From: Ganoderma boninense
Taxonomy: Eukaryota; Basidiomycota; Agaricomycetes; Polyporales; Polyporaceae
Length of the DNA: 64,000 bases
Assembly: GCA_002900995.3 (NCBI GenBank)
Contig: CM035305.1
Location: forward strand, 806,001-870,000
Direction of reading: 5' to 3'
The position numbers and the translations under genes were made by a program. The notes under the pieces are model-generated. The model was not told where the DNA came from. It searched no databases and was given only the letters and a program-made list of their open reading frames with translations. Positions 1-13,400 of this stretch are shown in pieces (within the stretch, counting starts at the first letter, position 1; every line of letters starts with the position of its first letter).

Positions 1-871
1 GCGCTGCTCGGGGTGCGCGGCGAAGTACTTGTCGCAGTCGGAGACGCGGGGGAGGTCGACGCCATTCATGCGCTGCGTCTCCTGGAAGCGCCAGAGGTTG
101 AGCGCGGTGGGGTGGATCGCGATCGCCGCGAAGGGCTTGATGTTGAACGAGCTCGGGTTCATGGCGTTCGGGTTCTGGACGTGCACGCCCTTGTACTCGT
201 CCGCGGGCGCGCACTGGAAGATCTCCTGGTAGTGCGAGTGCAGGCTCTGGTGCCGCAGGTAGTTGTCGTACCGCGTGAAGTTCTTGTCGCAGTACGGCGC
301 GAAGCAGCTCCAGGCTGTGCGGCGGATGCGCCGAGGCGCGTCGCTGTTAGTAAAACACGACTGAGGGATGAGATGTGCACTGTAGGGACGTACTGCGCTC
401 GTGACGGTGCAGGGACGCGATGTGGCGACTGAGGTGGGCCCGCTTCGTGAACATCTTGCCGCAGCCCTCCACCGTGCAGATGTGCTTCCTGTTCGGCCCG
501 GCGGTCTCCTTGGTGGGGACGTGGCGGCCTCGGGACGGCTTAGATACGCCGGGGATGGGCTCCGCCAGGGCGCGTTTAGGCATCGGCATGCGAGTGGTCG
601 GCAGGTCCTCCACGTCCAGCCGCCTGATGTCGCCTTCGTCGGTCGTGACGTAGCGGAACCCGAACATCTCGACGATATCGGCGGGATCGTACGTGAAGGA
701 GTGTGTGGAGGGCTTCGCACGGTACTGGCGCGGGGGCGGGGTTTTAAGGCGCGGTGGAGGGAGGCCACGCGGCGGTTCGACTCCCACCTCCTCCCCGACG
801 GGATCAGTCGCAGGCTCGGCGTCGGCGGTGGGAGAGCGCCTGGGAATGGGGCCGCGGAAAAGAAAAGACAC
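1..871 (-). CDS. C2H2 zinc-finger protein, 3' part cut by the window edge
   Basis: Two exons are visible on the minus strand: 871-394 and 314-1. The intron (393-315) has a GTACGT donor, a CTAAC branch-like motif and a CACAG acceptor. The first finger is CTVEGCGKMFTKRAHLSRH with a second His four residues on. The second, after the intron, is CFAPYCDKNFTRYDNYLRH followed by QSLH. Two fingers of this kind suggest a sequence-specific DNA-binding regulator in the nucleus. The N-terminal part is Pro-rich and basic, with no recognised domain. Downstream of the fingers the frame stays open to position 1 and includes a conserved-looking stretch around FNIKPFAAIAIHPTALNLW. The ATG at 871 is the first in frame, but a further 5' exon cannot be excluded. 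The gene continues beyond the left edge, so total length is unknown. Its targets cannot be inferred. Confidence 0.75.
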
Positions 872-3800
872 CGGGGTATCAGCATCGTTGACGACGGCTC
901 CGCCGCCCTGGCGAAAAAGGCAAACGCATGTACGTCAGCGTGCAAAGTTCAACCTCGGCTGAGGCCCACAGCTACGTGCAGAGGACGTACCCATGGCTGC
1001 TCCCGCTCGAATTCGAAGTTCCTGGGAACGTTATGGTCTGGCATGGCGCGATGCTCTTCACAGCCTAAGTCAGAAGGACTTCTTGTGTGGGTGCGCGGGA
1101 GCAAGGTCTGTGTGTGTCCAAGTGGGTGGCCACCGGTCTGTATTCAGTATGAGCGGACCGATTGAAGAGACTCACCACTAGTGCACTCTGCAAGTGTTTC
1201 AGTGACCTATGCGCTGCACTGTGACCAGAACGGGGCCCGCCACAGTCGCCTCTTGGGCGAGAGGCAGATTGTGGCGGGAAAGCAGAAGCGAGTGGCACGC
1301 ATACAGCCTCTAATAGGGTTACGTAAGCGCATCAATCCCGGCGAATCGGAACATCATCGTAGGCGCTCAACCTTGTACATACGTTAGCACCCCCACGATC
1401 TAGCATGCTTGGAACAACGAGGCTGAATGGCCAGCATCTGGACCGCGACCTCTCAAGAAACAAGGGTGCATGGGCCACAACTACGAGGAAACGGCAAACT
1501 GGTGAGGCAGGACATTGCACGAAGGATGGACTTGTGCCTGCCAGTGGATTCGGAGTCCTTCCGTGTTCCTGACTCGGAGAATCATAATCACAGGTCCGAC
1601 TCGGAACTTCGTGGTCGTTGGGTTGTCTGTCATGCTAGCTTTCGAAAAGACCTCCGGACCCAACTGTGTGGTGAAGGGCTTGAGTCTGGCTCGGCCGTCG
1701 GAGCTCATGAACGTTTGCACCTTGCATCCACACAACGTCGCCATTACATCATTCTTAGTACTGAGTCCTCGGCGGCCGTTCATGCATCCACACGGTTTGA
1801 GCAGCAGTGGAGCGAGAAGTAGAGCACGACGCACAGCGTACAGCACAGGGCAGGCATGCGCACGGAGAGGATCTAGCGACAAGCACTACCGGCGGATTTT
1901 ACGTGGCCCAAGCGGGCACGAATGCGTTGATAACTTAGGCTCCTCGGATGCGTAAACGTCAGCTTCGCGCGGGGAAGCTGCAATTGGCTTCAGGCCTTCT
2001 TTCACTCCAAGGTCGTTCTCCCGCTCATTAGCCGCTACGCTGTGCGCCTGTGAAGGGATGGGAAGACTGAGGCATCGTGTCGCTGCTAATCGCGGCGCAG
2101 GCGGCGCAATAGGCCGTCTCTCGACTTGTGCCATCACTGGGGCATTGCATCGGACCGCGCCGTCGTGCCACACGCCACGAAGCCTTCATGACACGACCAA
2201 CGATCAGGCACAGAGCGCACGAGATGGTTTACTAGCTAGAGCTCAGTATCAATGTGGATGTCGGGTCTGCCAAAGCGGTTCGTGCTGCTCTGGCCATGAG
2301 CATGCCGCATGGACGGTGTGCGAGAACGAGAGCCTGAGTGGACTGCTGAAGGTTCCCGCCGAGCGGCACGGGGATGATTGAACCTAGATCGGTGGGCTTG
2401 AGCAACATGGGCACAGGTTGGAGGAGCAAACCACTTGCACTTGCACAGAGGAGCGACCGATATCACCGCCATCGTCGTCGTCGCCGGGTTTCAGAGTGGC
2501 GTCGGTGCGCGGGGACTCGTAGGATGTGACCTCGCTTTTCCCTTTTCGGGCGCGGTCTCCCACGTGCGTGCGGAAACAAGCCGCGGCATCTCGGCGCTAG
2601 CGCTGTGGACAAAGTACAAGTGGGAGAGCGCCGCGCCAGCGAGTCCCGCTCGTCTGCCAGTGCCCAGTTGGCCGTCATGTCCGGTTGTCCAGCGGTGATG
2701 GCCAGGATGCCCTTGCGCATGCTTGATCTTCTCTGCCTCTGTGGTTTCAGTACGGACTTCGCAGCTTCATCACACGAGTCTCCGTCCCGAACAGCAATTC
2801 TTCTCGACTCGGCCACTCGCTACGCCCATCGATCGGAGCCGTTCGTTCAGTACCCAACCAAGCAGCAAGTTCCGTTTGGAAACGGCGAGGATACCCCTTC
2901 TCGTGAAAGCCATCACTAGCAGCAGGACAGTCCCGCTCGCCGCATGCACATGCTCTGTACGTGGTGCGCTGGACGTGAATTGCATCGTGCGGTCCATTGT
3001 TCTACTAATCCAGTGGTCTCTCTTCCCGATGCCTCCGGCGAAATTAGGGACCGGTGCAGGCTCCTCCCGTTTTCGGACAAAAAGGACGTCCGCCTCGAGT
3101 CTACTGACCACCCTCGAACTCAACCAAGCCGCCTCGTTGTTCGTGCCCCACTCCCGTTTGATGCTCAAGACCCCGCCTACGCCAACTCCGGCGACCTCTC
3201 CACCCCTCGGCCCACGCCAATACACCGCCCGCCGCGGCTCTTGTCGTCCACAAGGTGCCTTTTGATCTCACGTATCCGTTCGTTCATACCGTCCGCGTCC
3301 GCCGCAAGGTGGCGTCCGGAATGCACTGGTCGATATGGAGCCACAACAATGTTCGTACTTATTCCGCGCCAGCGCACCCGAGGCTCCTGCTTTTCCATAA
3401 CGGCCATCCGTTGCCAGCGTGTCGTAGTGCACACGTTCTCTCCAGAAAGAAAGCCCCTTCTCCGCTTCTACTGCTGCCACTACCTCGCCGGCTCCACCGA
3501 TGACATATCTATCGCATGCATACGGTCGCAGCGCGTCGCCTGGGCTCGTCCCGCTCTCGATGCAGTTATGCGTATCTATCCATGAGCTTGGAAGTTCGGG
3601 ACTAGAAGACCTGTCAATTGTGTCTTATGTGACCGACATAGCGTCCGATCGATGCCGTCCGCTTCGGGGGGTCCGTATGTTTCCTAGCGACTTCCATCTC
3701 TGTGCATGCTCGTCGACCCTTCCCCAGCACACTACCGGGGCCCGAGGGCCAGCGTTAGCAGTGCGGTGCCATGGGCAGATTTCCGCCTGATAGCACCGGG

Positions 3801-3980
3801 CAGCGGGCGACCGGCGATGTGCGAGAGCGAGCTTCTCCCAAGCGGCGGCCGGACCACGGAAATTAGGCACCGTGCTGCTTACTACTCCTCAGAGACCGTC
3901 CGAGAAGGCCAAATTGCCTGAACCCAGGGCTACTAGCAGCTGGCTTCCCCGAGTAGACGATGTTTCCGTGGCCGGTGCGA

Positions 3981-4012
3981 GTTTTGTTTTTGTTTTGTTT
4001 TGTTTTGTTTTT
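3981..4012. repeat. TTTTG-type simple repeat
   Basis: Imperfect tandem copies of a GTTTT/TTTTG unit form a T-rich tract of about 32 bp in otherwise GC-rich DNA. No gene is nearby. Confidence 0.85.
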
Positions 4013-5202
4013 CCGGGTATTGCTCCTAGCACCGGAGTTGAGTGCTGCCTCCCGCGCCTCGCCCTCCCCTAGTAGCTAATGCTAGTCGTTCATAAATTTC
4101 ATGGTTGACAGCTCGTGCATCGGGCCAGCCTCCCGCCTAGGAAAATGCGAGGACATCCTCCGACCGATTGACGAGGGCTAGCACGTTCACGGATGTGCAA
4201 ATATCACGACTGCAAGGTTCACGGCGTTGGGCCCACCCCGGTTTTTTGGAAGCGTGTCCGGACAACGTTACTAGAAATTATGACCCTCTTTCCTAGCAAA
4301 TGAAGCTAGCTTGAACACCTCGAGGTGCGTCGCACCCGATAGCAACTTTGGGCCGCCGCCACCTCCTTGCATACGCCTGACATGTACTACATCTCCTGCA
4401 CCGCGCAGGTGTCTAGACTAGCCCTGCGACCGTCACGGCTGCGTCCTCGAAGAGACTGGTCAGAAGCTATAGCGCATGTGCAGCACTGGACGAAGACACC
4501 GAAGGGGGTTCGGCCTTATCTTTTCGAGCTCTCTACTTCCAGAGCTAGACGGAAACCGTCTGCAACGTCCGGTAGACGCCTTGCCAGCCTCCGTCCGATT
4601 GAGGCTTGAAATTCTCGCCCTTCCACACTGTTCCGGCTGCCACCCGCGACGTAAGTATGTAGCACCTCTCTCCCTAAGGCCTGAGCATTCTTTTGACCTG
4701 ACCTGCTTCTGACATCACTAAGCAAAAGCACCACAGTCTCGAGCTCTCAGACTCCCGTGCCGATCCCGACCACAGTCCTGGTCCACACCTGGCATGCCCT
4801 CTTCCCGTGAGAATTCCAGCTCGACTCGACACGACCGTATCTCGCTCTGCGAGTTCCGAACGCGGCCAGCCCACTGCCGCGACGCGTAGGGTGACATTGA
4901 TACAGCACCAGTGATACGCCGCAAGCAGGCTGGCAGGGATCTGGGCGTTCCCATACCGAGGCCATGAAGAGGTTCGCGGCAGCCCTCAGACCCTTAGGCC
5001 TCAGGCTTCGGAGGAACAGCGCTAGCGGAGGAGATGCGGCTCCCATGGCCAGCCACGGACGCTCCACCGTATCACATCACCTTCCGCTGCAACTGGGTTA
5101 ACGTTTGCACCCGTCACCACGCCGACCGGCGGTGCCTAGTATGTACTTGTCACTTGTCGGAGAGCACAAAGTTCACGTTCAGTCCCCGCACGATGATAAT
5201 AG

Positions 5203-5223
5203 TGATGATGATGATGATGATGG
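5203..5223. repeat. ATG/GAT trinucleotide microsatellite
   Basis: About seven tandem GAT/ATG triplets lie in non-coding sequence, followed some 45 bp later by a short GCA run (about 5269-5281). It is an ordinary microsatellite. Confidence 0.9.
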
Positions 5224-8200
5224 TTCCGGCCATCCCATCTGCTTGCGCTCATGATGCATAGCATGAGAGCAGCAGCAGCAGCAACTTGAAGTAGGGCGGC
5301 CCACTGAGTAAGCTTCGCGCCGCCGCTGAAACAGCAAACACTGGCAGCAGACAGAAACATCCGCTCCGCGCCCGACCGGCCGGGCCATCTGGCAGCTGCA
5401 GGCTAACTTAACTTTACTTACTTCCACCCCGAGCGCATGTGTGCGCCTCCAAGCTCTGCAGTGCTCTGGGCGGCGGTGGGCCTCCTTCCCCGTGCAATAA
5501 TATCAATATCTGATAAGTAAAGAACGTCCAGCGGTACTACAGGACTTACTCGGAACTCACCGTGCGGCGTGCGGATTTCCGAGCTCTTCGCAGGCGTCGG
5601 GCTCGGACTCGGGACACAACTCGGAAGATGCATCGGATTCGCAGTGCATGCCTGGTGCATGCCACAGCGATCCGCCGCCCGGCGCCGCCGTCATTCCTAA
5701 ACCTAAATTCCGCCAAGCACCGTGAACCGCGATTTACCCCGCAATGCGCATGTTCATTGTTCCACTATGCCATCGACACCGAGGTCCAGACAAGCCCACG
5801 GCGGGCCATCGCACCGAGGCAGCGGGAAAACGAAGTTGTCGGGCGGGTACAAGGATCTCGAGGACATAAGTAAGTTAATGTTAATTACTGGACGCCCGCC
5901 CGCGGCCGACCGACCGGACTAGTAAGTAAGACGGGGAGGGCGGCGTCCTTGGTGGCGTTCTGGTGGCGGCGGGGGCGGCGGCTCGACGTCGATGTCGATG
6001 TCGATTTTAAGGCGCCACCGGGTTGTGTCAGTGGTCACCGCTGTGGGCGAATCTGCGAATACTTATCTACTTATACTCACTCGAACCGAGTCGGCGGGAA
6101 GGCACCGGCATGACATGACGATCGCGCGATGTCGATGGTGGGCTGGCTAGAAGATGTCCTCGTTCGACGTTTCGTGACCCATGCGCAGCTGCTCGGTATC
6201 TGATTGCGATTGGACGTGGTCACAAGTCAGTGCTGTTGACCTACTTACTTACTACGAATGCAGCTCGGGCGGGCTCGGTACCTACTTCCAGCACACATCA
6301 TATGCCTAATAATAATACTTGCGAGTCTGCTGGATTGGGGGGGTGACGAGCGGGAGCGTTGGGATGTTTCATGACCTTAATGATGTTCCTGTCCCTCGAT
6401 GGAGCTTGTTCTGTCTGAGTCTCCCGAGCCCCGAGCCCCGAGTCATGAGTCCTCTAGTCCTCCCCGACCGCCGCCACTAGCTCGGCGGCGGTTACCTTCC
6501 CTACGGACGCGTACGGCTCGCCAGCGGGGCAGGGTTTAATTCCATATGCATATGCATGTACATGTGATGGCTGGTTCCGGCATGGGGTGCCGCTGCGGAA
6601 GCCCTGGGCGGAGAAGCGGAAGAGAGGGCGCAGCTGCTGAGGTCGGTGCGTTGGAAGACGGCTGTTTGAAATATGACTCGGGCAAATGGAATCGACATTA
6701 GTATGAGTAGTAATATTACTGAGGGAAACTGGGCAGCTCATATGCACCAGTCGAGCGCCGCCGCGCACAGGTGTAGGGAAGCGAAACGCAACCGCAGACG
6801 CAGACACAGACGCAGACACAAACGTCAACGTCCGCGTCAAGGCAGACGCGTAGGATGCGTAACCAAGACAATGGGCGTCGACGTGGTTCTCGCTCGACTT
6901 TGAGCGTTCAAGACATCACGTCGGCGTGAAGGCCTGCCTCGAGCATGCAGCATGGCACCTGCAGGCAGGGTTCTGAGTGCGGGCGGAGCTACGTCCGCAA
7001 TCCGCCATCCGGACGTTTCGCACAGGGCGCGAGAGCGGACGAGAGGTCCGCGGCTGCCGTGCTCGAGTGCTTGCAGGGGAACGCGGGGTGAGTGCGGCAA
7101 GTAGAGCAGCTCGCATGTGCATGCGTTGAGGTGGGCAGAGGCAGCTGCAGCTTGTGCGAGAGTCGTGTTGATTGGCGGCACATGAATCAGGCGTGACGGA
7201 CGCCGCGTAGTTTGCACAGAGGACGGCCAGGTTCGGCGGCGGAGTGACGGGGAAAACAGATGCTTGGAGGAGGGTTAGGTAGCAGAAGAGTCGAGTCATT
7301 GCCGTGGGGCCCGTGGGGCGTGGGTGGGACAGAATTACGTGCATTTGGACAGTGGGTTGTGCGATGATGGAGCCCTTGACGAGCGCGGATACGATGGGTC
7401 GAGGGAGGGTTTAATTACTGGCGTTGAGTAGAGATCGCGTCGCAGGGAGAGCGGTGTGTGTGGTATGCAGACGTGTCAGGGCTGCGTCATGGGGGAAGAC
7501 GCCGGGCTCTGGAGATGCCAATGGCAATGGGCGTTGGGACAGCACGACATGACCGACGTGCGAATCGGATCGAGAACGAGAACGTGAATATGAGAATGCC
7601 GCCTGGGCTGTGGACAAACACGGCATAGCCAGATTTGCGCAAATCGGAGATTCAGGGTAAGTTGGCCAGCAGCGCGAGATCGCGGGAGATTGGGCGGCGG
7701 CGGCTATGCGCAGCCGGATGGAGGCGTTGACGAGGCGTCGGCGCCGTGGGCAGCGCTCGCGGCGATCCTTGTCGGGCGGCAGGACGGCGAGCGGGCGCGA
7801 CGCGAGCACGGGTCGGAAGGGCGGGCGGGGACGCGGATGGGACGGGAGGCAGTCGGCGGGGGCGTGGCTGGGCGACGGTGGGCGTGGGAGCGGTCGGAGG
7901 CTGTTTGGGGTCCTGGGGCCGGGCGCGGGCTGCCTAATGGGGCCGGGGCGTCAACAAGGCTACACAGCGGAGGCGCGGCAGTGGGTGTCGGACTGGGCTC
8001 GCGGCTGCTCGCGCCCGTGGCAATGCGGACGTCTGCCTCGAGAACATAGCCAGTCCTTGGCTCCTGGCTGTGTGCAGCGTTCTGCACCGTCTTCGCCTCC
8101 ATATCCCACCGCCAGCCTTTCTTCGCCCCGCTTTTCCTTCTCCAGCCAGTGCTCAAAGCCCCCCGTCCGGCGTTTCCGGCCGCTCGACCCTCGCCCTGCC

Positions 8201-8711
8201 CAGGGCCCACCCTTCCTCCCTCCTCCCGTCCGCACAGCTTCCCCATTCAGGGCGGCTCGTATAGTTTCACAGAATCCTTTAATGTCCCGTTACGAACTCC
8301 ACCTCCCATCCATTCCATCGCCGCCTCGCCCTCCCCGTCCCGCCGGCTTCGATACGTCGCCTCGGATCACCATAATCATCTCCCGAGACCTATCCGCACC
8401 AGCGGATGAACGTCTAAATTCCAGCCTTTAAACGACCCTTCCGTCTCATTACGACCCCACTCTTATTGACCCACCCGATCACATCCGCCCGCTCCGTACC
8501 TGAAAAAGACAGTCTAATTCAACCCCCATTGTCTTCTTCCCATTGGCTATTGTCGGTACGTCCCAGTTGCCTTATTTGTCTCCGATCTCGTCTCCCGTAA
8601 GGCGGTTCATAAGCCCAGTCCACCTCCAGCTCCCTCTCATCCCTCTCCCGCTTATCTCACTCACGCCTTCCTCACTCCAGGCCCGAGAGCATTCCCCGCT
8701 CGCCTCCGCCC

Positions 8712-8718
8712 TATAAAA
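8712..8718 (+). promoter_or_regulatory. TATA box of the C2H2 zinc-finger gene
   Basis: TATAAAA lies 47 bp upstream of the start codon at 8765, in a pyrimidine-rich leader. The spacing suits a short 5' UTR with transcription starting between the box and the ATG. No other regulator site was recognised. Confidence 0.55.
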
Positions 8719-8764
8719 CCTCCTCCATCCACGGCCATCGTCTTTTCCCTTCTTCAAGCCGCAC

Positions 8765-10439
8765 ATGGACGCCGCAATCCTTCTTCAGCTTTCCCACTCG
8801 TCGTCTCCCCATCACCAGCCCCTTCATTACAACTACTTCGGTGATCGGGTGGCTGACAGGAATACGCTCGCCGCACACTCCTCCTTTGTCCGCTCCTCTG
8901 CCCCGCGCCAGATGCCTCAGTATACCTCCCAGTTTCTTCCCTCCTCTTTCCGCTCGACATATTCCATGGCCTCCTCCTCTTCGGGATCCGGCTCCTTTGT
9001 CGCAGGGGGCAGCCGCGTCGGGTCCCCCTACGAAGTCTCCGACACCGAACTTCACACGCCCGCACCGCAGACCTACCACGCCGAGCAGTACCCTTCCGCT
9101 TCTTCGTCCTGGCCTCAGCAGGTAGACCAGTCACAGCCCCCGCAGTACACGGCAGACCCTTATACGTCCGCCTCGTACGAGCTTGCAGACACCAACGTCA
9201 TGCACTCCCCTGTCAAAAGCGAGGACGCAGCCCACATCGAGCCTTACAGCGGCCTCTACCTCTCCCCTTACGCCGACCACATCCACGGCTCGAACCCCCT
9301 CAGCAACGACCCGCACCCTCCCCTCGCCGCCTCGTACAACGTCGCGACCGGCCACTTCCAGACCGCCGACTCGACGACGCAACCACAAATGTCCTACGGG
9401 TACCCCAGCCACGACCACCAGCACCAGCAAAGCGGCGGCCCAGACGTCGCCAACATGTCGCCGTACATGCTCAGCAACGACGCCCCACTCCCGTACGCCG
9501 ACTACGCCGACGGCGACATGCCCCGCTTCGTGCACCCCGCCCAGGTCTCGCCGCCCTCACCCTTCGCGCAGCTCCAGGACGTCGGTGCGCCCCCAGGCCA
9601 GAGCTGCGACCCGCGCTTCACGGTGAACGCCGTGCACGGGCTCGGCTCGAGCGGCGCGAGCCCGTCCGACTTCACCGACTTCGAGCTCGACAGCGGCAGC
9701 ACGAGCGGCGGCGACTCGCCTTCCGCCTCCCTCGCGCTCTCCGCGCCCATCGCCGTGCCCCCGCAGGCCGCGCGGAAGCGCCAGCGGTCGGTCAGCTTTA
9801 CGAGCTCGTCCGAGGATGAGTACCATGCGTCGAGCGGCGAGTCCGAGCAGGGCGAGGGGGACGACGACGACGAGTACGTCCAGTCGCCGCGCACCCGACG
9901 GAGCCGGCGCCAGCAGCAGGGTGTGGAGTTGCCCCAGGGACACTCGCCGTCGACGTCACCCGGCTCGTCACTTGGTGGCGGAAGGAGGCTCGCGCCGCCT
10001 GTCCCTGTGCCGAACCTCACGAAGAAGAGCCGTGGACGGAGGGTGCCCACCGTGCAGCAGGTGAGCGAGGGCGGCATGCAAAAGGTGCGTCGCGCTAGTC
10101 GCGGTCTCGGGCTCGGTCGGGGAGTCGCGGCGGCTGACGCGTCTCGTGACAGCAGCGGATGTACATGTGCAAGGTCCCCGGGTGTGGGAAGTGCTTCGCG
10201 CGCGGCGAGCACCTGAAGCGGCACGTCCGGAGCATCCACACTAACGAGAAACGTGAGTGCCAGTGCCCCAGATGCTGCGTGGCTCGTGCTGACGGCGGCT
10301 TGGCTTGTTCCATCTCCACCTTCCAGCGCACAAGTGCCCGTACCCCGGCTGTGGCAAGGACTTCAGCCGCCACGACAATCTCGGGCAGCACATGCGCGTG
10401 CACAAGGGCTTCCAGATGCCCAAGGGCAGCCGCCTGTGA
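8765..10439 (+). CDS. C2H2 zinc-finger transcription factor, two C-terminal fingers
   Basis: Three exons (8765-10084, 10153-10252, 10327-10439) give about 510 residues. The acceptor may instead be at 10155, removing one Gln. The first 440 residues are low-complexity, rich in Ser, Pro, Gln, Tyr and His, with an acidic patch (GEGDDDDEY) and basic clusters; this resembles a disordered activation region. The two fingers are adjacent at the C terminus: CKVPGCGKCFARGEHLKRH, then after the second intron CPYPGCGKDFSRHDNLGQH. The fingers are split by an intron within the TNEKPHKC linker. The EHLKRH...IHT.EKP...C..FSR.DNL.QH pattern is typical of the fungal Msn2/Seb1-like stress and developmental regulator group. 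That is family knowledge, so the specific target is unknown. A TATA box lies close upstream. The stop follows the last finger by about 11 codons. Confidence 0.85.
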
Positions 10440-13400
10440 GTCGCTGTGCACACGGTGTGTGTCAGTCGGAGACATTTTTCGTGCTCGTGCTCGTGCTCGT
10501 TATCGTTATGGTGTCCACGTCGCCCCTTCTCTTCCCCTTATCGTGCCCTCATTCGGATTTCTCTTTCTTTCGCGGGCTTTTGGTTGCTTCATAGACGAGG
10601 ACCGGTGTCCTCTTACGATGGTTTACGACATGGGATGAATGGCCACGACCCCCCTCCCCCAGTCTCCACGCTTTGATCCACACAAACTTCCTTCCGCACC
10701 CTTGCACGATCATTATTCCACTTCGTTTCGTTTCGCCTCCAGCTGCTGCTGCTGCTGCTGCCGCCTCTGTTTTCGTTCGCGCCCCGGATGTGTATGTGTA
10801 TGTATGTTCGCGAGGACCGGACTCTCTGCGCCTGCCTGCCTGCCTGCCTGTATCACCTGCTGTCCCACTGTGTATCGTACGTTTATCGTGTCGCCCACTG
10901 TATCTCTATCTGTATCCGTATCCGGCCCCCATTCTCTGTATGCTATCGCGCGCCGCGCCTGTGTACTATGTGCATAACATAGCCATCCATCTGCACCTGC
11001 TTGACTCTCGTGCATATGCATGACTCCGAGTCGGTCGCGCGACAAGTCGCGCATGTTTCTCCCGCCGGCTCGACTCGCGCCCAGCCCCCACCTAAGCCAC
11101 AACATTGCATTACTCGGAGTGCGCGTCAGGATGGATGGGATGGCCCGGGCCCACGAGTCTCCAGGCTCTCGCTCGCCGACTCGCACTCGAACGTTCGCCC
11201 GCGCCTCCAGTCAGTGGTCACCGGTCAGTGGCCAGTGGTCAGTGGTCTTGTGCATATCCAACCGTCCGCCATCGTCGCGATCGACAGACAGCTGCCGCCG
11301 CGGCGATCAGGCTGTCAGTGTCACCACAAGTCAGAAAACACACCGCACCCTCTCCCCCACTGCTGTGGGCCGGCCCAGACGGCTCTTCCTTGCACCCGCG
11401 GCTCTGGGCACCACCACCACCGTGACTTGCCAGCGTGCTGCGCGCTGCCAGCGACAACTGCCTGACCTGGTCAGTGGGACTGTGGCTCTGGGACTGTGGA
11501 GAGGGAATCAGATGCTAGACACCACACGCCAGACTCCCGGCGCGGGGTCTCCACTCCGCGCTAGCCTGCTTCCGCTCCCGCAGACACGGTGCGGCTCTGA
11601 CCTCGATGCCGCTCGGACTCGGAGTCGGACGCGCGGATGGGTATGGGTATGGGGATGCGCGAGGAAACACTCTCGAATGTCGCGCGCGATCACATTGACT
11701 GATCTGAGTGTGTCTGGCTGTTACACGTACATGCCACGACGGGCTGACCACATCCCGATGCGAGGGATGGCGCGATGGCGACGCGGTGCCGATTCGACGA
11801 CGTCCCCGGGGAAACCGCTGGGAACCGTTACAGTACACTGATCACAGAGCAGAGCAAAATAGAAGTTTTTTTGAGTTTGGTGCCACTGGCAGTTGTCAGT
11901 TGACAGTACTTACTTACTACCTCAGGCTCCGAGTCGGTCGGCTGGCGCTAAGCCAGGAAATCCTAACCACCCCGCGGCGATGATGGGCGGCTTCGTGATC
12001 TCATGCATCATGAATCGTATATCCGCTCGCATATGCAGCCCGAGGCCTGAGGCCCGAGGGCCCGACTCGAGCTCGGAGCCTCAGCATCGGACGGCGAACC
12101 CGGGTTGCAGCGTTTCGATTTCGCCGGATGGCCATTGGCGGCAACTTGAATGCACGCACGCACGTATGTCGCAAGTAGTCCGAACCCGCGTCCAAGTTGC
12201 GGAGCCAGCGCGGGTTCCGGGCCAGCCTCGAGCTTGCCACTGCCATCGATATCGACAGCTCAGGCAGAGGGCAGAGCGAAAGTCGCGCAGCTGCCAGCGC
12301 AGTGGGTCCTTGCTGGCACTGTGACTGGGTGCCAGTGTGGGGCCGGCTCGGCACATCCCATGTCCAGGGCTCTCACATGCACACAGCGCGTACGTGAGGA
12401 TACATTTAGACATAGGCAGCAAGGCATGGGATATCCGACATGTACAGTAAGCTTACACAGTTGTATGCAGACTACTTAAACTTCAGCATGATGGCAGATA
12501 TGTCCATGTGCAAGTGTCTGCCCGCCCGAACGGTGCTAGGCCCGGCGTAGTCGTATGTACGTGTCGTCTTGTCAGAACCACGATGGACACCCGCCCCACT
12601 GGCAGTGGCAAGTGCTCTGCGCATGAGCACCTCACGACGGCATCGCGAACGTGACTGGAATGGCATTGGCATTGGCACTGGCACTGGCACTGGCATTGCG
12701 GCGTAGATGTACGGCGGCCTCCCGGGCCAGCTTTTGCCAGTAGAGTATATTCGAGCGAGAGCTCCACTACGCACAGCGGTCAGCGGTCATGTCCGCCCGA
12801 GCCAGAACGCCCCGACGGCCAAGCCCGAACCAAGCGCATACGGCTCCGCGAAGACCGCAGCCTGGGCGGGCGGATGTCCGGGAAAGGCGGGCCCTCCGCG
12901 ACACGTACCGGAGTCCGAGCCACAATGTTGTGTAACTGTAACTCAGCTGTCTTCGCATCGAACGTATTGCGGAGCATCGGGGGAGGATGGCCACCCCGCC
13001 AGGCTGGCACGGCGTGCGCAGCAGCGTAGAACAGACAGAAACCGAAGCACGGCGTGCGCCGATGCGGCGACATTAGCAACGGCGCCGAATCGGTCTGCAA
13101 AAGAAGCCAGCCACAGCGTCTGGAAGGAGGCGCCGGGGAGCCTCAAAGAACCGGCCGTGACAACTGAGAGCGAGCCACCACGTACAGTCAGCAATGAATG
13201 AATGGGGATCGCCACCCTGTCGATCGCCCCGCCCCGATCGAGTGGGCTGGGTGCCGTCGTGCGTTCTCGAGTTCCCAGATCCCAGGCTCTAGGCATTTTT
13301 AGCCTCGCGCCTACCGTCTGCGCTCGGTGGTCCTGGTAATGATGGGTCATGGGCCAGAGGCTCGCAACAAGACTAGGCCGGCCGGCGAGCTGGGACTTGC

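Larger units (their letters stand above)
872..8711. other. Long gene-poor interval with simple repeats
   Basis: No reading frame here shows a recognised domain, fungal-style exon structure with matching splice phases, or non-biased composition. Open frames around 7700-8250 are long only because the sequence is very GC-rich, and they overlap on both strands. The interval holds short simple repeats (T4G runs at 3981-4012, ATG/GAT repeats at 5203-5223), several TACTTACTTAC/GTAAGTAAG motifs between 5.4 and 6.3 kb, and a pyrimidine-rich stretch at 8200-8700 that probably belongs to the promoter of the downstream gene. Non-coding RNAs or strongly decayed transposons could be present but cannot be supported by eye. 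Confidence 0.5.

Noticed and set aside
1481..1882. A 133-codon minus-strand frame of near-normal composition
   Set aside because: No recognised domain, no flanking exons with matching phases, and an overlapping open frame on the other strand; too weak to call.
7704..8431. Open frames of up to 241 codons on both strands
   Set aside because: All frames are open because of extreme GC content; composition is Arg/Gly/Pro shadow-like and there is no splice or domain support.
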